In this document: one piece after another, positions 1-7,473 of the stretch
Numbering within the stretch: the stretch's first letter is position 1
Layout of the letters: each line of letters starts with the position of its first letter
NCBI GenBank assembly: GCA_029248825.1
Contig: JAQWIP010000161.1
Span: forward strand, 1-13,447
DNA: 13,447 nt
Direction of reading: 5' to 3'
Source of the DNA: Alphaproteobacteria bacterium
GTDB taxonomy: Bacteria; Pseudomonadota; Alphaproteobacteria; RS24
Position numbers and translations under genes: made by a program
The notes under the pieces: generated by a model
What the model saw: the letters and a program-made list of their open reading frames with translations, nothing else
What the model was told of the DNA's origin: nothing
The model's database searches: none

Positions 1-167
1 GTAATCATAAACTCGGCCTTGGGGTTCACCTTGCCTTGAATGACTTCAGGGCGGATGAGCATAAAGGCGATGGAAAACATGAAGGCAAAGCCCAAAAGCG
101 CATTGAACAAAATATCCGTGAAGGCATTTTGATCTTCGAGCGGGGCAGAAAGTTTGGAGCCAATCAT
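1..167 (-). CDS. Small membrane partner of the proton-channel protein (5' part only)
   Basis: The frame opens with ATG at 165-167, inside the ATGA that also ends the upstream channel gene, and stays open to the left edge for 55 codons, so the C-terminus is missing. The visible part has a short cytoplasmic N-terminus with an acidic stretch (PLEDQNAFTD), one hydrophobic segment at about residues 18-39 (ILFNALLGFAFMFSIAFMLI), then a polar region (NPKAEF). One N-terminal transmembrane helix with an Asp just before it is the topology expected of an ExbD/TolR-type partner, but the sequence is not a standard ExbD/TolR. From position next to an ExbB/TolQ-like channel I infer a stator-like subunit of a proton-driven complex in the inner membrane. 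The energised process cannot be seen here. The reading frame is well supported, the role only by context. Confidence 0.75.
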   Translation of the reverse strand, partial: MIGSKLSAPLEDQNAFTDILFNALLGFAFMFSIAFMLIRPEVIQGKVNPKAEFMI

Positions 168-742
168 GCGGCGACATCCGTTTGGCGGGCTTCGAGCAGC
201 AGCGATTGCATCGTGTCGGCGAGAAACTGAAACTGAAAACGCAGCACAATGTTGACGGCCAGTCCGGTTAGTGTGGTGTATAGCGCCACCGCCATGCCGC
301 CTGACATGCCGCCCAAAGCTTTTTGCAAACTGGCGGGGTCGAAACTGACGAGGCTCGAAATCGGCGCCAGCATGAGAATAAACCCGATGATTGTGCCGAG
401 GAGGCCGATTTTCAAAACGCTATCGGCGGCAAACCAGCCATGGTTAAGCCAGCGCGCCATTTTGGCTTCTTGCTCGTCTTCAGGCTCGCTTTGGAACGCT
501 TCCATGGCGTCTCTTTGGGTTTGCACCCATTGCAATAAATAAATCCACCGCGCGCTCATCAGCGCCCATATGAGGAGGATGAGCCAAGACAGCCGACTTT
601 TATCACCGGCCAATAAAACACTCAGTAAGCCGCGGTCATATAATAGATAAGCGCCGAATAGAATAAGCCCCAGCACAATCAGGCCTTGGTGTAAGGCTTT
701 GCTGTTATGGGTCGGCGCAAAAGATTTAGACGCATCGGACAT
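164..742 (-). CDS. MotA/TolQ/ExbB-type proton channel family protein
   Basis: This 192-residue inner-membrane protein has four hydrophobic segments, at about residues 19-36, 51-70, 112-130 and 146-167. The third contains GLLGTIIGFI, matching the GLLGT.xGI signature of ExbB/TolQ. The last contains ALYTTLTGLAVNI, the conserved Thr-rich proton-path helix of the MotA/TolQ/ExbB fold. Such channels use proton flow to drive a partner protein across the envelope. I chose the ATG at 742 because a GGGGAG ribosome site lies about nine bases before it; a longer frame from 817 would add 25 polar residues with no similar support. The stop overlaps the next gene by ATGA, so the pair is probably translated together. 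The first TM is close to the N-terminus and the cytoplasmic loop is short (about residues 71-111), unlike MotA with its large loop. I am sure of the superfamily, not of the process served. Confidence 0.85.
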   Translation of the reverse strand: MSDASKSFAPTHNSKALHQGLIVLGLILFGAYLLYDRGLLSVLLAGDKSRLSWLILLIWALMSARWIYLLQWVQTQRDAMEAFQSEPEDEQEAKMARWLNHGWFAADSVLKIGLLGTIIGFILMLAPISSLVSFDPASLQKALGGMSGGMAVALYTTLTGLAVNIVLRFQFQFLADTMQSLLLEARQTDVAA

Positions 743-873
743 AGTGGTAAACTCCCCAATATTTTGCCGATACTTTAGGCGGCTTGAGGGTTTGTGTCGA
801 ATGTATTTAGCGCGCATTTATCCTTGCAAAGCCTCGCAATAAATGATGCTCTTTGCGTCAGGGAGACAAATTT

Positions 874-2265
874 ATGAGTGTAACAGAAGCGAATTCCGCG
901 CCCTCCAGCATGCGCCGCGTCAGTTGGCTAGAAGTGTTTTTATACGCTTTACCGCCCGTGGGCGCTGGCTATATGTTTTGCTTGGTCACGCTGTACACGA
1001 TGAAATTTGCCACCGATGTTTTGCTCATCGCGCCGGCTTTAATGGGCGCGATTTACGGCCTGTCGCGCTTTTGGGATGCTATTTCCGACCCGCTGGTAGG
1101 CTATCTTTCCGATAAAACCAAAACCCGTATCGGCCGCCGTCGGCCTTGGTTGTTCGGCTCTATTTTGCCGACGGGCGCGTTTTTCTGGATGCTCTCGGCG
1201 CCGCCCACCTGGCTCACCGAGGGTCAATTGAGCGTTTGGATGGGCGTGGCCATCATCGGCTTCTTCTCCGCGCAAACCATGTTTATTGTGCCGCATATGT
1301 CTTTTGGCGCCGAGCTAACAGACGATTATCACGAGCGCACGAAAATTTTTGGCGCGCGTCATGCTGGCTGGATTGCGGGCTATATTTCGGCCTTGGCGAC
1401 CATGAGCTTGCTGATCTCGGCGGAAGCCGAGAGCGAGGCGGCGGTGCGCGCTTTATCGTCGACGCAATCTTTTTATGCGGCGGCTTTTTGCGGCATGTGC
1501 TTATTGGCCTGTGCTTGGTTTTTGAAAGAACGCCCTGAATTTATGGATAAGGCGCCCGAAAAACCATGGGAAGCGGCGCGCGATATTTGGAAAAACAGCC
1601 ATGCGCGATTGCTGCTGATTGTCATTTTTATCGAAAATCTAGGCGGCGCGACGATTACGATTTTAACGCTCTATGTGGCGCATTATGTGATGAACGCCCC
1701 GCAATTGGCGCCCTTCTTTATTCTTGCCTATATGGTTTTCTCGTTCTCTTTGACGCCGCTTTGGATGCCCTTGGCGCGCCGTTTGGGCAAGAAAAAACTC
1801 TGGCTCAGCTCGATGTTTGTTTCGGCTGGTGCTTTCGGCGGCATGATTACGCTGGCCCCTGGCGATGAAGTGCAATTGGTTGCGCTGGCAGCTTTGGCCG
1901 GGGCGGCAGGCTCATGCGGCGGCACGGTCAACCCATCGATTAAATCCGACATTATCGATTTCGACGAATATCGCACCGGCGAGCGCAAGGAAGGCGCTTA
2001 TTTCGCCGCTTGGTATTTCGTTTCGAAATCCGCCTATGGCGTCATGTTAATGGTCACAGGCTTTGCGCTCAGCCTGTCGGGCTTTGTGCCAAATGCCGAG
2101 CAATCCACGACGGTGATATGGACCTTTAAGGGGCTTTATGCGGGCATGCCTTTCGTGGCATATATTGTCGGCGCGCTTTTGTTTATGCGATTTAGTTTCG
2201 ATGAAAACGAACATAAAAAAGTGATTGCAGAATTAGAAGCGACACGCCAAAAACGCAGTTCATAA
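874..2265 (+). CDS. GPH-family sugar:cation symporter (MFS_2, MelB-like)
   Basis: This is an inner-membrane secondary transporter of about 463 residues with a 12-helix pattern. The diagnostic region is at about residues 62-99: a WDAISDPLVGYLSDKTKTR-type loop followed by GRRRPW, the loop 2-3 signature of the glycoside-pentoside-hexuronide:cation family, whose first Asp residues bind the coupling cation in MelB. A second conserved block (FDEYRTGERKEGAYF, about 362-376) matches the cytoplasmic loop between the late helices. A charged central loop (about 217-245) separates the two six-helix halves. The ATG at 874 is preceded by AGGGAG at a good distance; an upstream in-frame TTG at 853 lacks this. 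Substrates of the family are usually glycosides or sugar acids, and nothing adjacent names the substrate here. The DUF1329 gene follows after 43 bases on the same strand and may be cotranscribed. Confidence 0.9.
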   Translation: MSVTEANSAPSSMRRVSWLEVFLYALPPVGAGYMFCLVTLYTMKFATDVLLIAPALMGAIYGLSRFWDAISDPLVGYLSDKTKTRIGRRRPWLFGSILPTGAFFWMLSAPPTWLTEGQLSVWMGVAIIGFFSAQTMFIVPHMSFGAELTDDYHERTKIFGARHAGWIAGYISALATMSLLISAEAESEAAVRALSSTQSFYAAAFCGMCLLACAWFLKERPEFMDKAPEKPWEAARDIWKNSHARLLLIVIFIENLGGATITILTLYVAHYVMNAPQLAPFFILAYMVFSFSLTPLWMPLARRLGKKKLWLSSMFVSAGAFGGMITLAPGDEVQLVALAALAGAAGSCGGTVNPSIKSDIIDFDEYRTGERKEGAYFAAWYFVSKSAYGVMLMVTGFALSLSGFVPNAEQSTTVIWTFKGLYAGMPFVAYIVGALLFMRFSFDENEHKKVIAELEATRQKRSS

Positions 2266-2308
2266 AACGGTTTTGAAAGAGCCGAAATAAAAAGCAGGAA
2301 ACCCATCC

Positions 2309-3655
2309 ATGATGAAAATATCGATGATAGCTATAACGTTAAGTCTTGCCTCTGTCGCGCCCGGTTGGGCGCTGGATGCCAGCAAGCTCGGCACAGAGTT
2401 GACCCGAAATGGTGCCAACCCGAAAGCCTCGGGCGCCGTGCCTGCCTATACGGGCGGCTTGACCAAGCCGGTGGCCGGATATGTGGCAGGCGGCGACCAT
2501 ATCGACCCCTATGCGGGGGACAAGCCTTTGTTCACCATCACCAATGCCAATAAGAGCCGCTATAAAGACCGCTTGAGCGCGGGGCAATTGGCGCTGTTTG
2601 AGCGCCATCCCGAGACCTATAAGATGAACGTCTATCCATCGCGCCGCTCGTGTGCCTTGCCAGATTTTGTCTATGACGAGACCCGCAAAAACGTCTCGCG
2701 CGCCAAGCTGACCGATGATGGCAATGGCGTCGAGGGCGCGCGCGTTGGGGTGCCATTTCCTTTGCCCAAAACGCCCGTCGAATATTACTGGAACCATAAT
2801 TTCCATTGGCACGGCTATCGCTACCAAGCGGTAACCAGCGGCGCCAATGTCTATCCCAATGGCAATCGCACGCGCATTATTCGCAAAGATTGGCGGTATA
2901 ATTTTTATGCCGACCCGCAAGGTGCGCCTAAAAAATACGACAATGATCAATTCGTCTGGATGGGCGTTTGGACATCGCCATCGCGCTTTAACGGCTCGGG
3001 ATTTTCTATGACCAATACGATCAATCAAGTTAAAAAGCCGCGCAATGGGTCGTTCTTTCGCCCCGATTTGCGCAAAATTATGCGCTCGACGCCAGCCGCC
3101 ACCACCTATGATGGCCCGCTCAGCACGTCCGATGGCTTGCGCAATAATGACAATATGTTTGTTTTCAGCGGCGCGCCCGACCGCTATGATTGGAAGCTGA
3201 TTGGCAAACGCGAAATCTTAGTGCCGTATAATAATTATAAAGCCTCGGCCAGCACCACCTCGGCAGACGAGCTGATGACGCCCAATCATCCCAACCCAGA
3301 TTTGCTGCGCTATGAGGCGCATCGGGTCAATGTGCTGGAGGCCACCGTCAAACCTGGTTTCAACCCGACTTATATCAAGCGGCGTTTCTATGCCGATGAA
3401 GACAGTTGGATTTTCCTGATGGCCGACCTCTATGGCGAGAGCGGCGCGTTGACGCGCGTGCAGCATGTTTTCATCAAAAACTATTACGAGGCACCCGCCT
3501 GTGTGTTTGAATTTGACGTGATGCATGATTTGGCTTCGGGGCGTTATAATGTCGACCACATTAAACTAGAAGACGGGCCTGCCAATTTGGATGCGTCAGA
3601 CATGCGCATAAAAGATTTCGGTTCCAATGCTTTGAAACGCAAGATTGGTCGGTAA
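2309..3655 (+). CDS. Exported DUF1329 family protein (PF07044, outer-membrane lipoprotein-sorting-like)
   Basis: The 448-residue product starts with a classical signal peptide (MMKISMIAITLSLASVAPGWA, probable cleavage after Ala21), so it should act in the periplasm or at the outer membrane. The body carries DUF1329 landmarks: PFPLPKTPVEYYWNHNFHWHG-like text around residues 149-168, GAPDRYDWKLIGKREI at about 287-302, and RRFYADEDSWIFLMADLY at about 357-374 near the end. DUF1329 proteins are compared structurally with LolA/LolB-type lipid carriers and often neighbour DUF1302 outer-membrane proteins or RND transporters; none of these is visible here. AGGA lies about ten bases before the first of two adjacent ATG codons, so the exact start could be 2309 or 2312. 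Its TAA overlaps the ATG of the next gene by one base, which suggests coupled translation with the methyltransferase. Family assignment is firm; function is unknown. Confidence 0.85.
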   Translation: MMKISMIAITLSLASVAPGWALDASKLGTELTRNGANPKASGAVPAYTGGLTKPVAGYVAGGDHIDPYAGDKPLFTITNANKSRYKDRLSAGQLALFERHPETYKMNVYPSRRSCALPDFVYDETRKNVSRAKLTDDGNGVEGARVGVPFPLPKTPVEYYWNHNFHWHGYRYQAVTSGANVYPNGNRTRIIRKDWRYNFYADPQGAPKKYDNDQFVWMGVWTSPSRFNGSGFSMTNTINQVKKPRNGSFFRPDLRKIMRSTPAATTYDGPLSTSDGLRNNDNMFVFSGAPDRYDWKLIGKREILVPYNNYKASASTTSADELMTPNHPNPDLLRYEAHRVNVLEATVKPGFNPTYIKRRFYADEDSWIFLMADLYGESGALTRVQHVFIKNYYEAPACVFEFDVMHDLASGRYNVDHIKLEDGPANLDASDMRIKDFGSNALKRKIGR

Positions 3656-4263
3656 TGAAACTGCCAATTCCGTTAGATAGCGTAAAAGGGTTTTTGGACG
3701 AGCAAGAGGGCGAAGCCCTATTTGCGGCGGCAAGCGAAATGTCGCCCCAGGGCCTTTGTGTTGAAATTGGCTCCTATTGCGGCAAGTCGACGATTATTCT
3801 CGCCACCGCATGCCAAACCGCAGGTGGCGTTTTGCTGGCCATCGACCACCACCGAGGCTCCGAAGAAAACCAACCAGGCGAGGATTATTTCGACGCTGAT
3901 TTGGATGACGGCGAAGGCGGCATGTCGTCTTTGCTGCAATTTCGCGCCAATATCCGCCGCGCCGGCCTAGAAGATACCGTCATCGCCGCGCTTAGCCCCT
4001 CGCAAGTGGTGCAGCAATTGCCTTTGGCAGCGCCGGCTTTTGTGTTCATCGATGGTGGCCATTCTATGCCTGCGGCGCTGGCGGATTATCGAAATTGGGG
4101 GACGCGGGTGATGCGGGGCGGGCTTTTGGCCATCCATGATGTGTTTCCAAATGTCGCCGATGGTGGACGCCCGCCGCATGAGATTTATAAATTAGCGCTG
4201 CATTCGGGATTATTCGCGGAAGAAAAAGCGGTCAAATCTTTGCGGATTTTGCGCCGACTTTAG
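3655..4263 (+). CDS. Class I SAM-dependent methyltransferase (Methyltransf_24-like)
   Basis: This is a compact 202-residue Rossmann-fold methyltransferase. Motif I is VEIGSYCGKST (residues 36-46), followed by an acidic strand end in AIDHHRG (62-68), a later FIDGGH (131-136) and an IHD (160-162). ExxxxxGxST plus DGGH is the pattern of the Methyltransf_24 group, which includes sugar or small-molecule O-methyltransferases such as the macrocin O-methyltransferase relatives. His65, His66, Asp133 and His136 could serve metal binding, but that is inference. The protein is probably cytoplasmic; I see no signal or membrane segment. The start overlaps the DUF1329 stop (TAATG), and the stop lies seven bases from the end of the convergent toroid gene. 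Given the glycosyltransferase/methyltransferase operon next door, a role in decorating the same glycan or lipid is possible but unproven. Confidence 0.8.
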   Translation: MKLPIPLDSVKGFLDEQEGEALFAAASEMSPQGLCVEIGSYCGKSTIILATACQTAGGVLLAIDHHRGSEENQPGEDYFDADLDDGEGGMSSLLQFRANIRRAGLEDTVIAALSPSQVVQQLPLAAPAFVFIDGGHSMPAALADYRNWGTRVMRGGLLAIHDVFPNVADGGRPPHEIYKLALHSGLFAEEKAVKSLRILRRL

Positions 4264-4270
4264 GGCTCCT

Positions 4271-5329
4271 TTAGCTTTGCGTTAAAACGCCATGCGCTGG
4301 CGTGGTTTGGGTGACGCCATCATGAGCCAGAATAACCGCGCCTGCCGTCCATGCGGGGCGCTCGATGGGCCAAAATTCTTTCTGCTCTATCTGCATGCCC
4401 ATCCAATAAGCGCCGTTTTCATCTCTAAATTGGTCGAGCCAACCGAGCTGGGTTTGCGCTTTGGCCTGTTCGCCATGCGCTACTAAGGTGAGGATTAATT
4501 CGGCGCTTTCCGCCACCGTCACCCACGGCTCGTCTTCCACACAACGACAGCCAAATCCCTCGACGACAAAATCATCCCAACGGCTTGCCAATCTGGCGGC
4601 GGCTTTTTCGGGCGATAGCGCGCCGCTTAAAACCGGATAATACCAATCCATCGAATAGCGGGTTTTGGGCTCCCATGTGCGGTCGAAACGGTCGGGCTTA
4701 TGCGCCAGCGCCTCGCCCAAACTCAGCCGCGCGCGGTGCCAAGAACTGGCGTCTTTGCCAAGGGCGGCGGCCAATTTTTCGGCGCATATAAGGCTTTTAT
4801 GAATGGAGCTATTGCCCGTGACCAAAGCGTCTTCTTCGGGCGTGCCAGGGTCGCGCGCCGTCCAGCGGATGTCGCCATGTTCGGATTGCAAAGCCAATAC
4901 GAAATCTATGGCCGCTCTGACCATTGGCCAATTGGCATGGGCGTAATCGAGGTCGGCGTGGAGCGAATAATGATGCCAAATGGCGGTGGCAATATAGGCG
5001 ATGAAATTCGTGTCGCGAATGCGGTGGCCGTTTTCCACGCCCTGCATGGTGAATTGGTGCAAAGCTTCATCAATCGGCACGGCACTGCCCAATTGTCCCC
5101 ACCAACTGCCATCGGGGGCTTGGCTATCGCGCAAAAAAGCAATGCCATGTTCGCCCGCTTCGCGCTCGCCAAGGAGGGTTAACCCCATAACGGCTTCCAA
5201 ATGATTCCACGGGTCGATGACGCCGTTTTGAAACCACGGAATAGAGCCGTCGGGGTTTTGCAAAGCCAACATGCTGTCGCGCGCGCCGTTGAAAAAACCA
5301 CCAAAGGGAGATTTTGAGGCGCCGCTCAT
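4271..5329 (-). CDS. Alpha/alpha-toroid protein, prenyltransferase/squalene-oxidase-repeat-like
   Basis: The 352-residue product carries repeated helical-hairpin units with QW-like turns: ALQNPDGSIPW (22-32), SQAPDGSWWG (69-78), ALQSEHGDIRW (146-156) and QFRDENGAYWMG near the C-terminus. This spacing is typical of the (alpha/alpha)6 toroid seen in squalene-cyclase, prenyltransferase-beta and six-hairpin glycosidase folds. I find neither the DxDD/DCTAE motif of class II terpene cyclases nor a clear zinc triad of protein prenyltransferases, so the usual automatic name prenyltransferase should not be read as an activity. There is no signal peptide. The ATG at 5329 sits inside an ATGA overlapping the stop of the upstream methyltransferase, making this the third gene of the GT4-methyltransferase-toroid operon. 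By context it may act on a polyprenyl or sugar substrate of that pathway. Fold likely, reaction unknown. Confidence 0.75.
   Translation of the reverse strand: MSGASKSPFGGFFNGARDSMLALQNPDGSIPWFQNGVIDPWNHLEAVMGLTLLGEREAGEHGIAFLRDSQAPDGSWWGQLGSAVPIDEALHQFTMQGVENGHRIRDTNFIAYIATAIWHHYSLHADLDYAHANWPMVRAAIDFVLALQSEHGDIRWTARDPGTPEEDALVTGNSSIHKSLICAEKLAAALGKDASSWHRARLSLGEALAHKPDRFDRTWEPKTRYSMDWYYPVLSGALSPEKAAARLASRWDDFVVEGFGCRCVEDEPWVTVAESAELILTLVAHGEQAKAQTQLGWLDQFRDENGAYWMGMQIEQKEFWPIERPAWTAGAVILAHDGVTQTTPAHGVLTQS
4283..4303 (-). terminator. Weak terminator-like hairpin at the 3' end of the toroid gene
   Basis: On the minus strand ACGCCA, a five-base loop GCGCA and TGGCGT form a perfect six-pair stem (4287-4303) followed directly by a short T run (TTTT, ending about 4283). 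It lies inside the last codons of the toroid gene, about 12 bases before its stop, in the tight convergent junction with the plus-strand methyltransferase. The stem is short and the T tract brief, so it may only slow polymerase; on the plus strand there is no T run. Confidence 0.3.
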
Positions 5330-6069
5330 GCGGCATCTTTCGCGCTGGCGTCCAGCGGTTTTTCAAAATATAGCACCACGCTTTTGCCCATCACGGGGTC
5401 GGCCAAAGCCGAGAGGGCGCGCAAAGGCAATGGGTTTTTCAAAATCTCAATCTCGAGCAGTTTTTTATAAGCGCGCACGAAAAGATTGCGGTCTTTGTTG
5501 ACGCCAATGGCGCAGCGCAGCCACCAATAGGGGCTATGCAGCCCGTGCTTCAAATGTTTGCGCTGGAAGGTGAAGCCCAAAGCCTCGAAATCCGCACGCA
5601 AATCTTTGGCCTTGAAAATCCGCACATGGCCGCCTGGCGTATTGTGATACTCTCGCGAAAACAGCCAGCAGATTTGTTCCGGCCAGCGATGCGGCACAGA
5701 AATACCAATGCGACCGCCCGGTTTCATCACCCGCCAAATCTCGGCCAAAGCCCCTTGATAGTCAGGGATATGCTCGAGAACTTCCGAGCAAATCAGTCGG
5801 TCAAAATGCCCATCGGCGAACGGCAAGTGCAGCGCATCACCGACCATCAGGTCATAGCTACGCATCCGCCCGGTCTGTGGTTCCAAATCGGGGTGCGCAT
5901 CAAAGCCGTTACGGGTGACTAAAATATCGTCAAAACCAAGGTCGATGCCGACCGCTTGGCAGCGTTTGTGAAAATAGGCGGCATGCGTGTGACGGCCATG
6001 CCCGCAGCCCAAATCCAACACGCGGTGTTCGTCTTCTAGGCCGAGGAAATTGAGATTAATGGTCTGCAT
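5326..6069 (-). CDS. Class I SAM-dependent methyltransferase (Methyltransf_11, UbiE/BioC-like)
   Basis: The 247-residue protein is a soluble class I methyltransferase. Motif I is VLDLGCGHGRHT (17-28), the strand-2 acidic residue is Asp43 in VGIDLG, then GDALHLPF (77-84), and FDRLICSEVLEHI (89-101) is the motif IV/post-I region of the Methyltransf_11 type. EIWRVMKPGG and IGISVPHRWPEQICW follow as motif VI and its neighbourhood. The N-terminus is short, so motif I begins almost at once. The C-terminal third (about 160-247) is rich in Trp, Tyr and basic residues and is probably the acceptor-binding part. The acceptor is unknown. The start is three bases after the glycosyltransferase stop without a clear ribosome site, which suggests coupled re-initiation. 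The stop overlaps the toroid gene start by ATGA. Confidence 0.87.
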   Translation of the reverse strand: MQTINLNFLGLEDEHRVLDLGCGHGRHTHAAYFHKRCQAVGIDLGFDDILVTRNGFDAHPDLEPQTGRMRSYDLMVGDALHLPFADGHFDRLICSEVLEHIPDYQGALAEIWRVMKPGGRIGISVPHRWPEQICWLFSREYHNTPGGHVRIFKAKDLRADFEALGFTFQRKHLKHGLHSPYWWLRCAIGVNKDRNLFVRAYKKLLEIEILKNPLPLRALSALADPVMGKSVVLYFEKPLDASAKDAA

Positions 6070-6072
6070 AAG

Positions 6073-7383
6073 CTACAAAGACACCTTGTGATGTTTCGCC
6101 AAAGTCTGGCGATAAAGCGCCACGACATCGCGGGCGCAACGCTCCCATTTGAAATTATCGAGAATGTGTTGGCGTGCCTTTTTCGACATGGCTTCGCGCC
6201 GTGCGGGGTCTTTCAGCAAAGTCTCAATCGCTTCGGCCAAGGCGGGCGGATTGGAATGCGCCACCACAAGCCCTGCATCCCCCACAACCTCGGGCAGCGA
6301 ACCGCCGGTGGTGGCAATGGTCGGCACGCCGCAAGACAAAGCCTCGCCAGCGGGAAAGCCAAAGCCCTCGTAAACCGATGGCGACACCGCAATGGTGGCC
6401 TCGGCGTAAAGGTCGCGAATGTCTTCGCTGGTCAGGCCAGAGACAAATTTCACGCGGTCGCGAATGCCCAGTTTATTCAGCAGTTGCATCGTCTGGCCTT
6501 CGCGCAGACGCCCGACCACCAGCAGTTCCAAATCGGGATGCCTAGCGAGCAAACTGGCGTAGGCTTCGATGAGATAAATCAGGCCTTTCAGCGGCACATC
6601 GGCGCTGGCCGTCACCATCAGGCGATTGGTCTTGCGCGTAATATGCGGCTGCGGGGTGAATAATTCATGGTCGATACCATGGTGGATACGCACCATTTTC
6701 TTGGGGTCGACGCCGAAATCTTTTTCGACATCGCGCTTGGTGCTATCCGACACGACGATGAGCGGGTCGAGCTGGCGCGCCACTTTGATTTGCATATTCA
6801 AAAAACTATACCAGCGCCATTTCAAAAATTTCAAATGCGGCCATTTGGCGTGCGAAATATCAATCCGCTTATCCATGGTAATCGGGTGGTGAATGGTGCC
6901 GACCACGGGCAGCCCCATGTCGCGCACATCCAACATGCCGTAACACAGCGTTTGGTTGTCGTGCATAATGTCATAATGGTCGATTTTATCGCGCATATAG
7001 TCGGCCATGCGAGCGCCAAACGTATAAGGCTCGGGGAAGCCGCCCCAATTATGGCTCCACCATTCGAAGAAATCGGTCTTATTCGACATAATCTCGCGGT
7101 TGAGACATAAAATCGGATTGGGCCGCGCATACATATCTAACGAGGGCAATTTAATCAGCCCCACGCGCGGGTCGAGTTCGGGGTAAGGCGGCCCCGAGAT
7201 GACATCCACATGATGGCCTAAATCGACCAGCGCTTTGGCAATCAAGCGCATGTAAATGCCTTGGCCGCCCGTATGCGGGTCGGAGCGATAGCTCGGCAGC
7301 AGAATGCGCAAAGGCGCGTCGCCCTTGATGGCGGCTATTTGGGTGGCCGAAGCCTGCCCTATGTCTTTTTCAGGTTTATTCAT
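6073..7383 (-). CDS. GT4-family glycosyltransferase (GT-B fold)
   Basis: This 436-residue enzyme has the two-domain layout of retaining GT4 transferases. The N-terminal domain begins with LRILLPSYRSDPHTGGQG (25-42), where the Gly-rich loop faces the acceptor/nucleotide site. The C-terminal domain holds VRIHHGID, a VGRLREG stretch and the E-x7-E element in EGFGFPAGEA (Glu339 and Glu347), which contacts the sugar nucleotide. The GTIHHPITMD stretch around the domain interface carries a His pair. The first about 24 residues are polar and not part of the fold; ATG at 7383 has only a weak GCGAG ahead. The enzyme transfers a hexose-like sugar from an NDP donor onto an unknown acceptor, probably at the inner face of the membrane. 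It is the first gene of a three-gene operon and has its own promoter 34 bases upstream. Confidence 0.88.
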   Translation of the reverse strand: MNKPEKDIGQASATQIAAIKGDAPLRILLPSYRSDPHTGGQGIYMRLIAKALVDLGHHVDVISGPPYPELDPRVGLIKLPSLDMYARPNPILCLNREIMSNKTDFFEWWSHNWGGFPEPYTFGARMADYMRDKIDHYDIMHDNQTLCYGMLDVRDMGLPVVGTIHHPITMDKRIDISHAKWPHLKFLKWRWYSFLNMQIKVARQLDPLIVVSDSTKRDVEKDFGVDPKKMVRIHHGIDHELFTPQPHITRKTNRLMVTASADVPLKGLIYLIEAYASLLARHPDLELLVVGRLREGQTMQLLNKLGIRDRVKFVSGLTSEDIRDLYAEATIAVSPSVYEGFGFPAGEALSCGVPTIATTGGSLPEVVGDAGLVVAHSNPPALAEAIETLLKDPARREAMSKKARQHILDNFKWERCARDVVALYRQTLAKHHKVSL

Positions 7384-7416
7384 TATCTCGCTGCAAGTCT
7401 GGGTTGAGTTGGCGCG

Positions 7417-7445
7417 ACTATAAGGCTAGCCGTGCGCTGGCTCAA
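7417..7445 (-). promoter_or_regulatory. Candidate sigma-70-type promoter of the glycosyltransferase operon
   Basis: Reading the minus strand, TTGAGC (7440-7445) and TATAGT (7417-7422) are separated by exactly 17 bases. The -10 matches TATAAT at five of six positions and the -35 matches TTGACA at four of six. It lies in the 90-base gap between the epoxide hydrolase and the glycosyltransferase and would give a leader of about 25 to 28 bases. It suggests the GT4 operon is transcribed separately from the hydrolase. Confidence 0.5.
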
Positions 7446-7473
7446 GGTTTTGACAAAAAATATCTTACGAGGT

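Noticed and set aside
2268..2286. Hairpin CGGTTT-TGAAA-GAGCCG between the symporter and the DUF1329 gene as a terminator
   Set aside because: The stem needs two G-U pairs and is followed by an A-rich, not T-rich, stretch on the plus strand.
2339..3028. Long minus-strand frame of 229 codons opposite the DUF1329 gene
   Set aside because: It is a shadow of the strongly supported DUF1329 coding frame. Its composition (very rich in Ile, Ala, Arg and Gly) and lack of any known motif fit antisense noise.
7423..7440. GCTAGC/GCTGGC imperfect hairpin downstream of the epoxide hydrolase as a terminator
   Set aside because: The stem is short and mismatched, lacks a T tract, and overlaps a better promoter match.
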